NCBI RefSeq assembly: GCF_001885075.1
Contig: NZ_MODU01000004.1
Span: 1 to 64,000, forward strand
DNA from: Alteromonas sp. V450
GTDB lineage: Bacteria; Pseudomonadota; Gammaproteobacteria; Enterobacterales; Alteromonadaceae
Direction: 5' to 3'
Length of the DNA: 64,000 nt
Positions 47,449-56,742 of this stretch are shown here, piece after piece. The notes beneath the pieces were generated by a model. That model was given only the letters and a program-made list of their open reading frames with translations, searched no databases and was not told where the DNA came from. The position numbers and the translations under genes were made by a program. How positions within the stretch are numbered: the stretch's first letter is position 1; each line of letters starts with the position of its first letter.

Positions 47449-50400
47449 ATGTTAAAGGATATCCGCTTTCATTTAGCGGACGCAGAAGATGATCAAAAGG
47501 AAATGGAACAGGCGTTATCTCGGCATATAATTACAAATCATCGCCGAAGCGTGTTGGCTTTTTCACATCATGTTCCTTCGCTAGCCTCACAGGTTAAGGA
47601 TGTAGCCACAAGCAATATCGCCTTGTTTGCAAACAAGTTTGGTAAGTTCAACATCGTCAATTATACGAGTGGGCGCACCCTATATGGTCTTGATCCTAAA
47701 AATGAGGTGCAAGAGCAGTACCGACTTTTCTCTCAACATGCATCCTATCTCTCTTTTAGCGACGTTACGGTGCAAGATGAAGCCTATGACCAAGAAAACA
47801 TAAGAGACATCGCGAACGTATCTGAGTTGCCTTACTTCAGGCGCCAAAAAAAATACACTACATTGCCAGAATCAGTAAATGCACTGGTTGTAATGGGGCT
47901 AGGCCTCGGTTATCACATTGAAGAACTAATAAACAATCACACCATTCGACATTTGGTTATTTATGAGCCCGAGTTGCAATATTTTCAGTGCTCAGTCCTT
48001 GCATTAGACTGGCAAAGGCTGCTGCAAACTATGGCATCAAAGGGAGCGGCGGTATATTTACTCATTGGTAATGATGGTAGCGGTATTGTAGATAATATCT
48101 CCGAGCTTCGCCAAGCTTATGATATTGATGGTTTTTATTTTTACAAACATTACAATAATGATGTTTTTGACAATATAGATGTTGGTTTGAAGCTCAATAG
48201 CTGGGCACAATATAAGACGCGCTCCGTGGCGCGTCTAAGTCAGAAAGGAGTGAACACTTTTTTGCCAACGTGGACTGACAGTGTTGATATAGATACGATC
48301 AAGTCGGTCGATAAATCAAATGGGTTGTTCAGACGGAATTTATCCGCATTTCAAAAGTACTTTCCTAAAATTTACCAAGAGTTTTCAGAATTTACGCCTG
48401 TAGATTGGTTACCAATTATAGATAACTGCGGCGAAGTGAACGTTGTTTTAAAGGAATCGCTACAATTATTCGGTGGACGACTGCCGAAACATAATGCCGT
48501 GGAGCATTTGAAGTTCTTCTACCAAAAGCCGCAAAAAGATAGCCTCGTGCTAGGCTATAAAGGCACCAAGCTTAAACATTACAAACACTATCAGTTTGTT
48601 GAAGAAACGGAACGCTTTTTACAGGATATATCTGAAGAAGTAGGTAATTTGCCTGATCATATAAAGTCTTTGATCATGTTTGGCGTTGGTCTTGGTTATC
48701 AAATTGAGGAACTGTATAAGCAGAAAACGGTTGATAAGTTGTTTCTGTGTGAACCCAATAAAGACTTTTTTTACGCATCGTTATTCGCGATTGATTGGCA
48801 TGAAATACTCACTAAAGTAGACAAAGAAAAAAGCCGAATCTACATCAATATCGGCGACGACGGCTCTAACATATTCAACGATTTGCTCGGTCAGTTCTAT
48901 TCAGTTGGGCCATACATTCTGGCCAGTACGTATTTCTACCAGTCTTATTACAATGCGAACTTAGTGAGCGCTCTTGCACGTCTTCGAGAACAGTTACAAA
49001 TTGTCATATCAATGGGCGAATATTTTGACCATGCATTCTATGGAATTTCGCACACGGTTGAAGCAATAAATCGCGGCTATCCCTTATTAACTGTCAATGC
49101 CGAGAAAAAGCTTAATGCTGCACAGCGAGAAACTCCGGTTTTTATTGTAGGTAACGGACCCTCCCTTGACAGTTGTATAGAAGCAATAAAGGAGTTGCGT
49201 GAAAAAGCCATTATTGTGTCTTGCGGAACAGCGCTTATGCCACTTTATAAAAATGGTATCGTGCCTGACTTCCATGCAGAAATTGAACAAAATCGGTCCA
49301 CGTTTGATTGGGTAAGCCGAATTGGTGACTTTGACTATCTCAAACAAATTAGCCTAATAAGTTGTAATGGCATCCATCCTGACACGTGCAATTTATTTAA
49401 AGACGTTTTTATTGCCTTTAAGACGGGAGAAAGTTCGACAGTTTCTTCGGTTAATCTAATTGGGCTTAAAAAGTTTGAAGAATTAGACTTCGCGTTTCCT
49501 ACGGTTTCTAATTTTGCATTAAACCTATTTACAACCATGGGATTTAATCAAATATATCTGTTCGGTATTGATTTAGGGTTCACTGATAGGAAAAAACATC
49601 ACTCTTCTCAGTCTGGTTATTACAGTAATGACGGAGAAGAAATTTACGATTACAGCAAAAAAAATGATACTTCTTTTGTCATAGAAGGGAATTTTCAAAA
49701 AACCGTTTTTACTAAGTATGAATTCAAAGTGTCTAAAGACATTTTAGAGCGCGCTTTGGCCAAAAAACCTGTGTATTGCTTCAACTGCAGCAATGGGGCG
49801 AAGATAAACGGGGCGTTACCGCTTCTTGTTGACGATGTGCTTCTTGTCAATTCCGAAGAGAGTGTTGCTTCGGTCGTTGATATTGTCAAACAGAATATAT
49901 TTGAATCTATTCCTGAATATGGCAGTTATACCACGCGTTTTAAGGAAAAATATCGTCAGGATGTACTTCATGAGGAATTAGAAAGTTTACTGACGTTGGC
50001 ACGTGAGCCTGTCCACTCTCTTGTCGATATAAATGCCTTAATTGAAAGGCAGAAAGATCTCCTTTTCGACTCCTACAGAAAAGGTTCATCATTACTTTTC
50101 TATTTACTGTTTGGCAGCATGAACTATTGCAACGTAATGCTTAGCAAATGTGAATATATTAAAAGTGAGGCATCTGCGTTAAGTTATGCCAACAAATTAT
50201 TGCAGCGCTGGACTGACTTTTTAGCTGAAGCTAGAGATGAAGTAACACATATTGAGTCAAACTTTGATATTTCAGAATCTTTTGGAAGCATCAGACAAAT
50301 CGCACATTTAAAGAGGCATAAAGCACATATTCTCTGCATTACTAATATTAATCAGAGCCACATGTTCAACCAGTTCAATGAACGCCTATTTAGCCCAAAC

Positions 50401-51066
50401 GTTGTAGAGATTAAACAGTGTGGACCGGGTCTTACAGAAAGCTCGCAACTCAAATCTTCTGTCGACATACGATTTGCGCTGTGGGTACAAAAACAATCGC
50501 AAGTTGACGCGTTTATTCATACGCTAAACACAATGGAAGTGCCAAATGCAGAAGTTATCTGGTTTGGCACCCATGTTACGTCGCTTGACATGACTCAATT
50601 AAATATGCCTATGAGTAAAGTTGTGCATCCTGATTTTGTTTATGGAAACGCTGGGCTTGAAAATATTATCAAAGGTGCATCACCCTACTGGGTAGAGGAA
50701 AGAATGCCATTCGTAGCGCTGAAGCATAATTTTGGTTCTGTTTTCAATAAAGTCCTCGTTCCGAAAATAAAGGTAAAGCGAAGCGAATGTTTTGACGATA
50801 TTCTGCAAGACTTGTTTAACGCGGTAGTGAAAAGCACGTTTGAATATGAGTACTACCTTGATTTTGGTGAATTCGTTGTTTTCGCAAACTTAAATGACTT
50901 GCGCTTGAATGCTGTCGATATGTGCGGTAACCGCGGGATATTATGCAAAAAAGACTTACTTAAACCTCAAGCGTTATTAGACGAAGAGATATGCGATGAT
51001 GTAGAACACTCAATAGTACTTACCTTTAGCGCGGGAAAGGCGGGCGGTCGCTATCAGATGCAGTAG
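47449..51066 (+). CDS. Maf-family flagellin glycosyltransferase with duplicated N-terminal domain
   Basis: The likely transferase of pseudaminic acid from CMP to flagellin Ser/Thr in the cytoplasm. I start at ATG 47449, preceded by AAGAGG; a GTG three bases earlier is possible. The Maf N-terminal domain appears twice: residues about 60-260 (VVMGLGLGYHIEEL, VIYEPELQYF, LIGNDGSGI) and about 320-520 (IMFGVGLGYQIEEL, FLCEPNKDFF, NIGDDGSNI). The MAF_flag10 (DUF115) core follows at about 560-800 (PVFIVGNGPSLDSCIEAIKE, DFHAEIEQNRSTF, LFGIDLGFTDRKKHHS). About 400 further residues have no recognised domain. At 1205 aa it is nearly twice the usual Maf length. Confidence 0.9.
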   Translation: MLKDIRFHLADAEDDQKEMEQALSRHIITNHRRSVLAFSHHVPSLASQVKDVATSNIALFANKFGKFNIVNYTSGRTLYGLDPKNEVQEQYRLFSQHASYLSFSDVTVQDEAYDQENIRDIANVSELPYFRRQKKYTTLPESVNALVVMGLGLGYHIEELINNHTIRHLVIYEPELQYFQCSVLALDWQRLLQTMASKGAAVYLLIGNDGSGIVDNISELRQAYDIDGFYFYKHYNNDVFDNIDVGLKLNSWAQYKTRSVARLSQKGVNTFLPTWTDSVDIDTIKSVDKSNGLFRRNLSAFQKYFPKIYQEFSEFTPVDWLPIIDNCGEVNVVLKESLQLFGGRLPKHNAVEHLKFFYQKPQKDSLVLGYKGTKLKHYKHYQFVEETERFLQDISEEVGNLPDHIKSLIMFGVGLGYQIEELYKQKTVDKLFLCEPNKDFFYASLFAIDWHEILTKVDKEKSRIYINIGDDGSNIFNDLLGQFYSVGPYILASTYFYQSYYNANLVSALARLREQLQIVISMGEYFDHAFYGISHTVEAINRGYPLLTVNAEKKLNAAQRETPVFIVGNGPSLDSCIEAIKELREKAIIVSCGTALMPLYKNGIVPDFHAEIEQNRSTFDWVSRIGDFDYLKQISLISCNGIHPDTCNLFKDVFIAFKTGESSTVSSVNLIGLKKFEELDFAFPTVSNFALNLFTTMGFNQIYLFGIDLGFTDRKKHHSSQSGYYSNDGEEIYDYSKKNDTSFVIEGNFQKTVFTKYEFKVSKDILERALAKKPVYCFNCSNGAKINGALPLLVDDVLLVNSEESVASVVDIVKQNIFESIPEYGSYTTRFKEKYRQDVLHEELESLLTLAREPVHSLVDINALIERQKDLLFDSYRKGSSLLFYLLFGSMNYCNVMLSKCEYIKSEASALSYANKLLQRWTDFLAEARDEVTHIESNFDISESFGSIRQIAHLKRHKAHILCITNINQSHMFNQFNERLFSPNVVEIKQCGPGLTESSQLKSSVDIRFALWVQKQSQVDAFIHTLNTMEVPNAEVIWFGTHVTSLDMTQLNMPMSKVVHPDFVYGNAGLENIIKGASPYWVEERMPFVALKHNFGSVFNKVLVPKIKVKRSECFDDILQDLFNAVVKSTFEYEYYLDFGEFVVFANLNDLRLNAVDMCGNRGILCKKDLLKPQALLDEEICDDVEHSIVLTFSAGKAGGRYQMQ

Positions 51067-51103
51067 CTTTTATATCAATACGTAAAGGGTATTCATTAGC
51101 GTT

Positions 51104-51307
51104 TTACACTGCACATGTAGCTTTACTTCGGCGTTTAGCGCGAGAACTTTTACATTTGAGTTTTTCTAACCTAGGTCGATAACCCAAATAACGACGACGA
51201 TTTTTACCACTAAAACCTGAAGCATAGCGGCTTTGGGGTTTTAGAATTAATGAGGCCGCTGAAGCTGAACTCGCGGAGAACCTTAGTTTGCTATCACTTT
51301 CAGACAT
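51104..51307 (-). CDS. Possible small basic protein, unrecognised
   Basis: The only open frame of note in the 221 nt between maf and the LTA-synthase-like gene. It encodes 67 residues: a Ser/Ala-rich first half (KLRFSASSASAASLILK) and an Arg/Lys-rich second half (KNRRRYLGYRPRLEKLKCK). No good ribosome-binding site precedes the ATG, which lies inside the opposite gene's start, overlapping by 20 nt. It could be a chance frame; I found no family. Confidence 0.25.
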   Translation of the reverse strand: MSESDSKLRFSASSASAASLILKPQSRYASGFSGKNRRRYLGYRPRLEKLKCKSSRAKRRSKATCAV

Positions 51308-53087
51308 TTCAAGTATTTGTGCTGCTTTTATTCTTTATTTTGTTTCTGCAAGCAGCCTTCTTGCTGTCAATAAGAAAATCCGTGCTCGACGTGGGGCGCT
51401 ATCGAAGGTTGTTAACTTCAACGATATTAAGATCCTTTTTATTGCTTCGCTTTTTGTTTCCGTCTTTCTGGCTTATACACCATGGCTAGGCTTAAGCGTG
51501 ATTGTCTGTGTTCTGTTTTTTTTGTATGGCGTTCTTGTATGGCTTGATGCCATTCTTTTCGTTCAGTACCGCATTGAGATAAACAGGCAAAGTTTTGCAT
51601 GGTTTTTTACCGGATCCAAAGGGCTAGCTAAAGGCATACCTCACTTGTTGTTACTGGTAAAACAGATACCCTATATCCTGCTACTCCCGCTAGCGTGGGC
51701 GAGTGTGCAAGTTTGTGTGTTATATATTTTTGCACTGCCCAAAGGAATATTCTCTGCACCAGCTATGCTATGGCTCGTTGGCGTAACGCTAGGCATTATA
51801 GTGGTAATTTCAGCGCTCGCTATCTACCGCATAATAACGAATGCTTCAGCACAGTTTTATACAGCACCCAGCCTGTTAGCAAACATCATTATGAGCGACA
51901 AGTTTTCTTGCAATAAATCGATAGAAATAGATCCGCGTCACCAACCGTTCGTTAAACCAGAGGTCCGCGATAATACGCGGGGCGACTTATATGGTGCCTG
52001 TAAGGGCGCCAATATCATATTAATCACCATGGAATCCTTAGGTTACTATCTTGATAATGGAAATGGGGCTGGCGTTCGCTCAAAGCTGAAACAGCGATTT
52101 CAAGAAAATAGTTGGGAAGGTAAGAAGCATTACTGTTTGTGTCCAAACACCACAGTGGCTACCAACCAAATATATTCAGGAAATTATTCTAACAACCCGT
52201 ATAACAAACAGGATAGTTTGTATCCTGGTAGCGAGCCATTACACCTACAAACGCTCAAAAAAAATGGCTATACAACAATGTTTTTGGACAGTGCGGATAT
52301 TGCGCTCTATGACTATCACAAGCTACTTAACAGAATTGGCTTCGATTTTATATGGGGCACGCACCAATTGCCTAGTGATGGACTCAAGGCCGACTATAGG
52401 CTTTGGAACATGGTTGAACCTGTTGCGAATGCGGCGAAAAGTGGGCCTTTTTTTCTTCACATCATCAATGACCAGTCTCACATACCTTACGAGACAATAG
52501 ACAAAAAAACGTTCAATCGTCACAAATCGCGTGATGCGAAGTCACAATACATGAATGCTGTGGAAGAGGCGGACTTCATTATTGACGAGTTCCTGAATAG
52601 ACTTGCTGAGAAGATAGATTTATCAAATACAATATTAGTGTTTACCGGTGATCATGGTGAATCATTTGGTGAGTATGGCTATAGTTTTCACAGCAATTCT
52701 GTGATCCTCCCTCAAATGCATGTTCCCTTGTTTATGCGTCACCCGAAATTAAGTAAGAAGGTCATTGAACATTCATGCCATTTCGATTTATTTCCCACAT
52801 TTTTTGATTTATTGGGCATCGGTGCTGATCACCCCCATCTTGGTGCATCCCTGTTAAATGATGATAGGGCTTTCGCCTACTTCTTTCACTCCGCAACACT
52901 GAAGGGAAATACACCCGCTAATTTTGGTTTCTTAAATGATGAAGAGTTGCTGTGGGTTGACCGATTGTTTAATCAAGTTAAACGCGTGCAGAAAGGGCAA
53001 AGTAAAACGGTAGTGCAAAAAGAAGAGCAAGAATACATATCATCGTTATTGCACCGAATGTTGATTGAGCGGTCATTAGCATTATGA
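51288..53087 (+). CDS. LTA-synthase-like membrane phosphotransferase / sulfatase-fold enzyme
   Basis: Alkaline-phosphatase-superfamily membrane enzyme, resembling LtaS and phosphoethanolamine or phosphoglycerol transferases. It has a TTG start at 51288 with GGAG 10 nt upstream; no other start is available in this frame. Residues 1 to about 195 contain four to five membrane helices. The periplasmic domain (about 240-560) has the metal-binding start ANIILITMESLGYYLDNG, a candidate nucleophile Thr in PNTTVATNQIYSGNY, FFLHIINDQSHIPYE, VFTGDHGESFGEYGYSFHSN and HFDLFPTFFDLLGIG. Its place among glycan transferases suggests that it adds a phospho-substituent to an envelope or flagellar glycan, but the substrate cannot be read from sequence. 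Confidence 0.75.
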   Translation: MLSLSDISSICAAFILYFVSASSLLAVNKKIRARRGALSKVVNFNDIKILFIASLFVSVFLAYTPWLGLSVIVCVLFFLYGVLVWLDAILFVQYRIEINRQSFAWFFTGSKGLAKGIPHLLLLVKQIPYILLLPLAWASVQVCVLYIFALPKGIFSAPAMLWLVGVTLGIIVVISALAIYRIITNASAQFYTAPSLLANIIMSDKFSCNKSIEIDPRHQPFVKPEVRDNTRGDLYGACKGANIILITMESLGYYLDNGNGAGVRSKLKQRFQENSWEGKKHYCLCPNTTVATNQIYSGNYSNNPYNKQDSLYPGSEPLHLQTLKKNGYTTMFLDSADIALYDYHKLLNRIGFDFIWGTHQLPSDGLKADYRLWNMVEPVANAAKSGPFFLHIINDQSHIPYETIDKKTFNRHKSRDAKSQYMNAVEEADFIIDEFLNRLAEKIDLSNTILVFTGDHGESFGEYGYSFHSNSVILPQMHVPLFMRHPKLSKKVIEHSCHFDLFPTFFDLLGIGADHPHLGASLLNDDRAFAYFFHSATLKGNTPANFGFLNDEELLWVDRLFNQVKRVQKGQSKTVVQKEEQEYISSLLHRMLIERSLAL

Positions 53088-53200
53088 GGGGAGCATTGAG
53101 TATTTTTGCAAGCTTCCCATGGACCACTGACTTAGCCTTGAAGGACGTTTTTGACGACTACTTCTTACCAGTGAACCTGCTAATTAATGAGAAACAATGA
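53084..53200 (+). CDS. Candidate 38-residue protein coupled on both sides by ATGA overlaps
   Basis: The 109-nt gap between the LTA-synthase-like gene and the GT8 gene is fully covered by a short open frame. Its ATG overlaps the upstream stop (ATGA at 53084-53087) and its TGA overlaps the downstream start (ATGA at 53197-53200). The product starts MRGALSIFASFPWTTDL and continues ALKDVFDDYFLPVNLLINE. It has no membrane segment or known motif. It may be a real small protein or a leader that couples translation of its neighbours; a chance frame with both overlaps is less likely but possible. Confidence 0.5.
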   Translation: MRGALSIFASFPWTTDLALKDVFDDYFLPVNLLINEKQ

Positions 53201-54327
53201 TGGAAAAGATGCAACCTTTGAATTTAGTTTTCTGTATTGATGATAAATTTGCAGTTCACCTTGCAGCACTTATGCGAAGTATACTTTCAAATACTGATAG
53301 CCAAATAAGTTGGCATATCTTTTATGCAGCGCTTTCGAGCGCCAATCAGATGAAGCTTACACAAACTTCTGGCAATGGAAATCATATAAAATTCTATCAA
53401 ATTGAAGACGAAACTTTCTCAAGTGCGCAGATTAGTAAAGACTTTTCCGACCGACTTTCAGTAGTAACGTATTTTAGGCTTCTTATCCCGCAAATATTAG
53501 CCTCTATCAACACCAAAGTGTTGTTTTTGGATGCAGATATGATTGTGAATGCCGATGTCAGCGACCTGTTCGCGATTGATCTAGAAGACAACGCCGCCGG
53601 AGTGGTAGTTGACTCCCTAGTCGCTAAAGGTTCTCACAGCCAAACGCTAGGATTGAAATCACACAGCTATTTCAATGCTGGAATGCTACTGATTGACCTG
53701 CCTATGTGGAGGAGTAAACAGATAACAGAAACCGCAATGCGTATGGTCGATAATGGTACCGATTATAAATTTAATGATCAGGATATTCTCAATATAACGC
53801 TAGACAGTAACGTGATGGTGTTAGACGGCGCATGGAATATCCAACAGTCTTGCCTTGAAGCGCTTAGCAAAGAAAGTGAAGTGAAGATTGTTCATTTCAA
53901 CGGCGCAGAAAAACCTTGGCAGCACTCCTCAATTCATCCTTTTACACACCTTTATCGCAAATACAAAAGTGAAACTGTGTTTGCTGATGTTGAATTAGAA
54001 CATTATCTCGACGAGCATGATCATGCGCTAATAAAGAAAGTCCAAGATAAGAATATCAGACACTTATATATATATGGCGCCGGGCAAAAAGGGCGCAGAG
54101 TTGCGCGGTATTTACAGCACTTTTTTTCTGACATTCACATCGAAGGCATGCTAGATAAGTCACCAAAGATAGATACGTTTTTTAAGATTCCAGTGCTGGC
54201 ATCAGATATCAGTTTAAAAAATATACCGGTTATCGTGGCATCTGCTGCGTTTGAAAAAGAGATAGTCGCACTACTGGGCCAAAAGAAGGTCCCTGAATCA
54301 AATATTATTTCAATCACGGATCAGTAA
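53197..54327 (+). CDS. GT8-family glycosyltransferase with C-terminal Rossmann-like domain
   Basis: A retaining glycosyltransferase like LgtC. Residues about 10-260: VFCIDDKFAVHLAALMRSIL, the DXD metal site in KVLFLDADMIVNADVSDLF (residues about 112-114), SYFNAGMLLIDLPMWR, FNDQDILNI and KIVHFNGAEKPW. Residues about 286-376 are a separate domain with a nucleotide-binding-like strand-turn (HLYIYGAGQKGRRVARYL) and PVIVASAAFEKEIVALL. A domain of the same pattern ends the next two genes. Donor and acceptor are unknown; elongation of the flagellin glycan is inferred from context. The start overlaps the small ORF upstream. Confidence 0.88.
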   Translation: MMEKMQPLNLVFCIDDKFAVHLAALMRSILSNTDSQISWHIFYAALSSANQMKLTQTSGNGNHIKFYQIEDETFSSAQISKDFSDRLSVVTYFRLLIPQILASINTKVLFLDADMIVNADVSDLFAIDLEDNAAGVVVDSLVAKGSHSQTLGLKSHSYFNAGMLLIDLPMWRSKQITETAMRMVDNGTDYKFNDQDILNITLDSNVMVLDGAWNIQQSCLEALSKESEVKIVHFNGAEKPWQHSSIHPFTHLYRKYKSETVFADVELEHYLDEHDHALIKKVQDKNIRHLYIYGAGQKGRRVARYLQHFFSDIHIEGMLDKSPKIDTFFKIPVLASDISLKNIPVIVASAAFEKEIVALLGQKKVPESNIISITDQ

Positions 54328-54344
54328 AGAACAAAATTTTAGCC

Positions 54345-55484
54345 ATGAATAATACACCTACCGTTTCTATTATTGTCCCATGCTACAACCATGCTCGTTT
54401 TTTACCCGAGAGGTTGCGCTCTATTAAGGAGCAAACCTTCACTGATTTTGAAGTGATCTTACTTGATGATGCAAGTTCTGATGATAGCCAAGCGATAATG
54501 AAAGCGTTTGCAAACCATGAAGCCAGGGTCACTGCTATTGATTTTAATGTCGAAAATGGTGGATGTGTTAACGATCAATGGATAAAAGGCGTAAATTTGG
54601 CAAAAGGAGAGTTTGTCTGGATTGCCGAAAGTGACGACATATCAAGTGTTACATTTTTAGAAACGCTGTTAGCGCAATTTAAACACCATCAAGACATAGC
54701 GATGGCGTATAGTGATTCATGGATCGTAAATGAACAAAGTAAGCCGCTCTATCGCCATGATTACACAGCCGACTTTTATAATACGCTTTGGAAGCGAGAT
54801 TTTGTTATCGATGGTGCAACCCTCATTAAAGACTATTTGGTTTTCAAAAATGTAATTCCGAATGTGAGTGCTGTGCTTTTTAAAAAGCAACACCTAAAGG
54901 CTGCATTGAAGAAAAGTACCATGAAGTATTGTGGTGACTGGATGTGCTATATACGAATACTGGCTGACGCATCGGTTGCTTATGTCCATGAACCGCTTAA
55001 CCTTTTCAGAGCACATTCCCAATCAACAAGGTGGCACAATGAGCAGAGCTACAAACGTGCATTGCTAGAAAAAAGAATGATCTTAAAAGAGATAAAAAAA
55101 ATGGCGCTACCAGAGAGTGGGCCAAATATTCTCAAGTCATTGAAAACACTGTTTAACAATCGCCATAAATTTAAGCGCATTAGTAAACTTTATACGCGGG
55201 TAAAAAGGGAATTAACGCCTCAAGATAACGTTGCGCTATACGGATGCAACGATGTGAGTGAATATCTCGTTGTTGATCTCTCTTTATTCATAAATTTTTC
55301 GGTCATTTTTGATAGTGATGTGAAAAAGCAAGGGTCAACAAAAGGTGGCGTAGCGGTGACAAAATTAAATGGCAACTCGCTAAACAATGTTGATGCTGTA
55401 ATTATTTGCTCATTTGCGTACGCAGATGAAATGAGAGCGTCGCTAGAAAAGTTAGCGTTTAAAGGAGCGATCATTACGCTTTGA
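54345..55484 (+). CDS. GT2-family glycosyltransferase with C-terminal Rossmann-like domain
   Basis: An inverting glycosyltransferase of the GT-A fold. Residues about 5-230: VSIIVPCYNHARFLPERLRS, VILLDDASSDDS, GEFVWIAESDDISS with the DXD-like SDD, and CGDWMCYIRILADA. Residues about 294-379 are an added domain (NVALYGCNDVSEYLVVDL, VDAVIICSFAYADEMRASLE) of the same pattern as in the GT8 gene before and the sulfotransferase after. It starts 17 nt after the GT8 gene. Confidence 0.88.
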   Translation: MNNTPTVSIIVPCYNHARFLPERLRSIKEQTFTDFEVILLDDASSDDSQAIMKAFANHEARVTAIDFNVENGGCVNDQWIKGVNLAKGEFVWIAESDDISSVTFLETLLAQFKHHQDIAMAYSDSWIVNEQSKPLYRHDYTADFYNTLWKRDFVIDGATLIKDYLVFKNVIPNVSAVLFKKQHLKAALKKSTMKYCGDWMCYIRILADASVAYVHEPLNLFRAHSQSTRWHNEQSYKRALLEKRMILKEIKKMALPESGPNILKSLKTLFNNRHKFKRISKLYTRVKRELTPQDNVALYGCNDVSEYLVVDLSLFINFSVIFDSDVKKQGSTKGGVAVTKLNGNSLNNVDAVIICSFAYADEMRASLEKLAFKGAIITL

Positions 55485-55553
55485 GGCGCTGCGACAAGAT
55501 TATTATTTTATTTTTCACCGCCCAATGATGTGGCTAAAAATCAAGGTTATTTG

Positions 55554-56687
55554 ATGTCTAAAAATCAATTAGTGCTAGTACTAGGAATGCACAGATCGGG
55601 AACTAGCTTAGTCACCAGCATGGTAGAGTCTAATGGTTTCTTTTGTGGTAAGCACCCCATGCAACCCAGTCGAGACAATCCAAATGGCTATTGGGAGGAT
55701 GACCACGTTGTCGACATCAATAATAGGCTGTTAGCCTCGTTGGGGTATTACTGGTTCTCACTGGTTTGGTTAGACTTACCTACCTTACAGCAAAGTACTG
55801 AGTATAAAAGCCTTAGGGACATGGCCGTTAATTACATTAATGAACTCCTCGAAGAGAGCAATAAATTGGTGCTCAAAGACCCAAGGTTTTGCATTTTACT
55901 CCCGTTCTGGTTCGATGTTTTATCTTCACTTGATTTGGATGTAAAAGTTGTTTTAGTTAAAAGGGACTTTATATCCACAGCGAGCTCTTTAGTTAAAAGA
56001 GACCATTTTGATTTTGAGTACGCCGCACAACTTATCTATTTACATTGGTCTGCGGTTGTCGCGTTTTTACCTGAAAGCATTGAGCGTATTCTCGTGACAT
56101 ATGAAGACATTAGCCACAATGAACTGGGCGTACGTCATAAGTTGAAAGACTTTTGCGGTGTAAAAACGCTTATTAACGATACGTTGTTTCAAAAGGAACT
56201 AGAGCATAACGTGGGCGTTCAAAAAATAGAGTGTGGGTTTTGTTGGCAGCAAGACATGTTGAGAAATTTTCCTGATAGCCGCCCAGATAAAGAAAAAATA
56301 GCATCACTTCATGCATATTATCATGCGCTGAATGTTGCTTATTTCCAGCCATTACATCGAACTTATATTATTAATGAAATAAAAAACATTGCCGATAGCT
56401 TAAAGGGCAAGCGGGTGATTTTATACGGTGCAAGTGAGCTAACTTCTATTTTAATAGGGCAGCTTTCAGAGACGATAGTATTGTCAGTTGATTATGCAGC
56501 ATCTGATACGGTAAGTATCGACAAATATGGAACGAGATTTTGCTCGCCACAAGCAATTTCAGATGTCGAGCATGACATTATTTTTGTGGGAGTGCTTTCT
56601 AGAGAGGACGAAGTACGCGCCATTGTAAGTGAGTACTCTAATAAGCCGATTATTTTTGCTGAAGCATTGTTTCTACAACATCGCTAA
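55554..56687 (+). CDS. Sulfotransferase-family protein with C-terminal Rossmann-like domain
   Basis: A PAPS-dependent sulfotransferase fold. I choose ATG 55554 (MSKNQLVLVLGMH), with AAGG upstream, over a GTG at 55530. The 5'-phosphosulfate loop is LVLGMHRSGTSLVTSM (residues about 9-22), the 3'-phosphate region is KVVLVKRDFISTASSLVKRD, and VTYEDISHNELGVR follows, as in the family. Residues about 285-377 are the shared C-terminal domain (RVILYGASELTSILIGQL, HDIIFVGVLSREDEV). The likely role is sulfation of a glycan, but P-loop similarity also occurs in non-sulfating relatives. Confidence 0.8.
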   Translation: MSKNQLVLVLGMHRSGTSLVTSMVESNGFFCGKHPMQPSRDNPNGYWEDDHVVDINNRLLASLGYYWFSLVWLDLPTLQQSTEYKSLRDMAVNYINELLEESNKLVLKDPRFCILLPFWFDVLSSLDLDVKVVLVKRDFISTASSLVKRDHFDFEYAAQLIYLHWSAVVAFLPESIERILVTYEDISHNELGVRHKLKDFCGVKTLINDTLFQKELEHNVGVQKIECGFCWQQDMLRNFPDSRPDKEKIASLHAYYHALNVAYFQPLHRTYIINEIKNIADSLKGKRVILYGASELTSILIGQLSETIVLSVDYAASDTVSIDKYGTRFCSPQAISDVEHDIIFVGVLSREDEVRAIVSEYSNKPIIFAEALFLQHR

Positions 56688-56742
56688 GTACTGCGTCGTC
56701 CGTTTGATTTAATATACACCTACATCTTTACAGAGGTAAACA

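Noticed and set aside
51250..51489. 79-codon frame overlapping the start of the LTA-synthase-like gene
   Set aside because: The overlapping frame continues for 599 codons with clear family motifs; this one is hydrophobic noise in its membrane-coding region.
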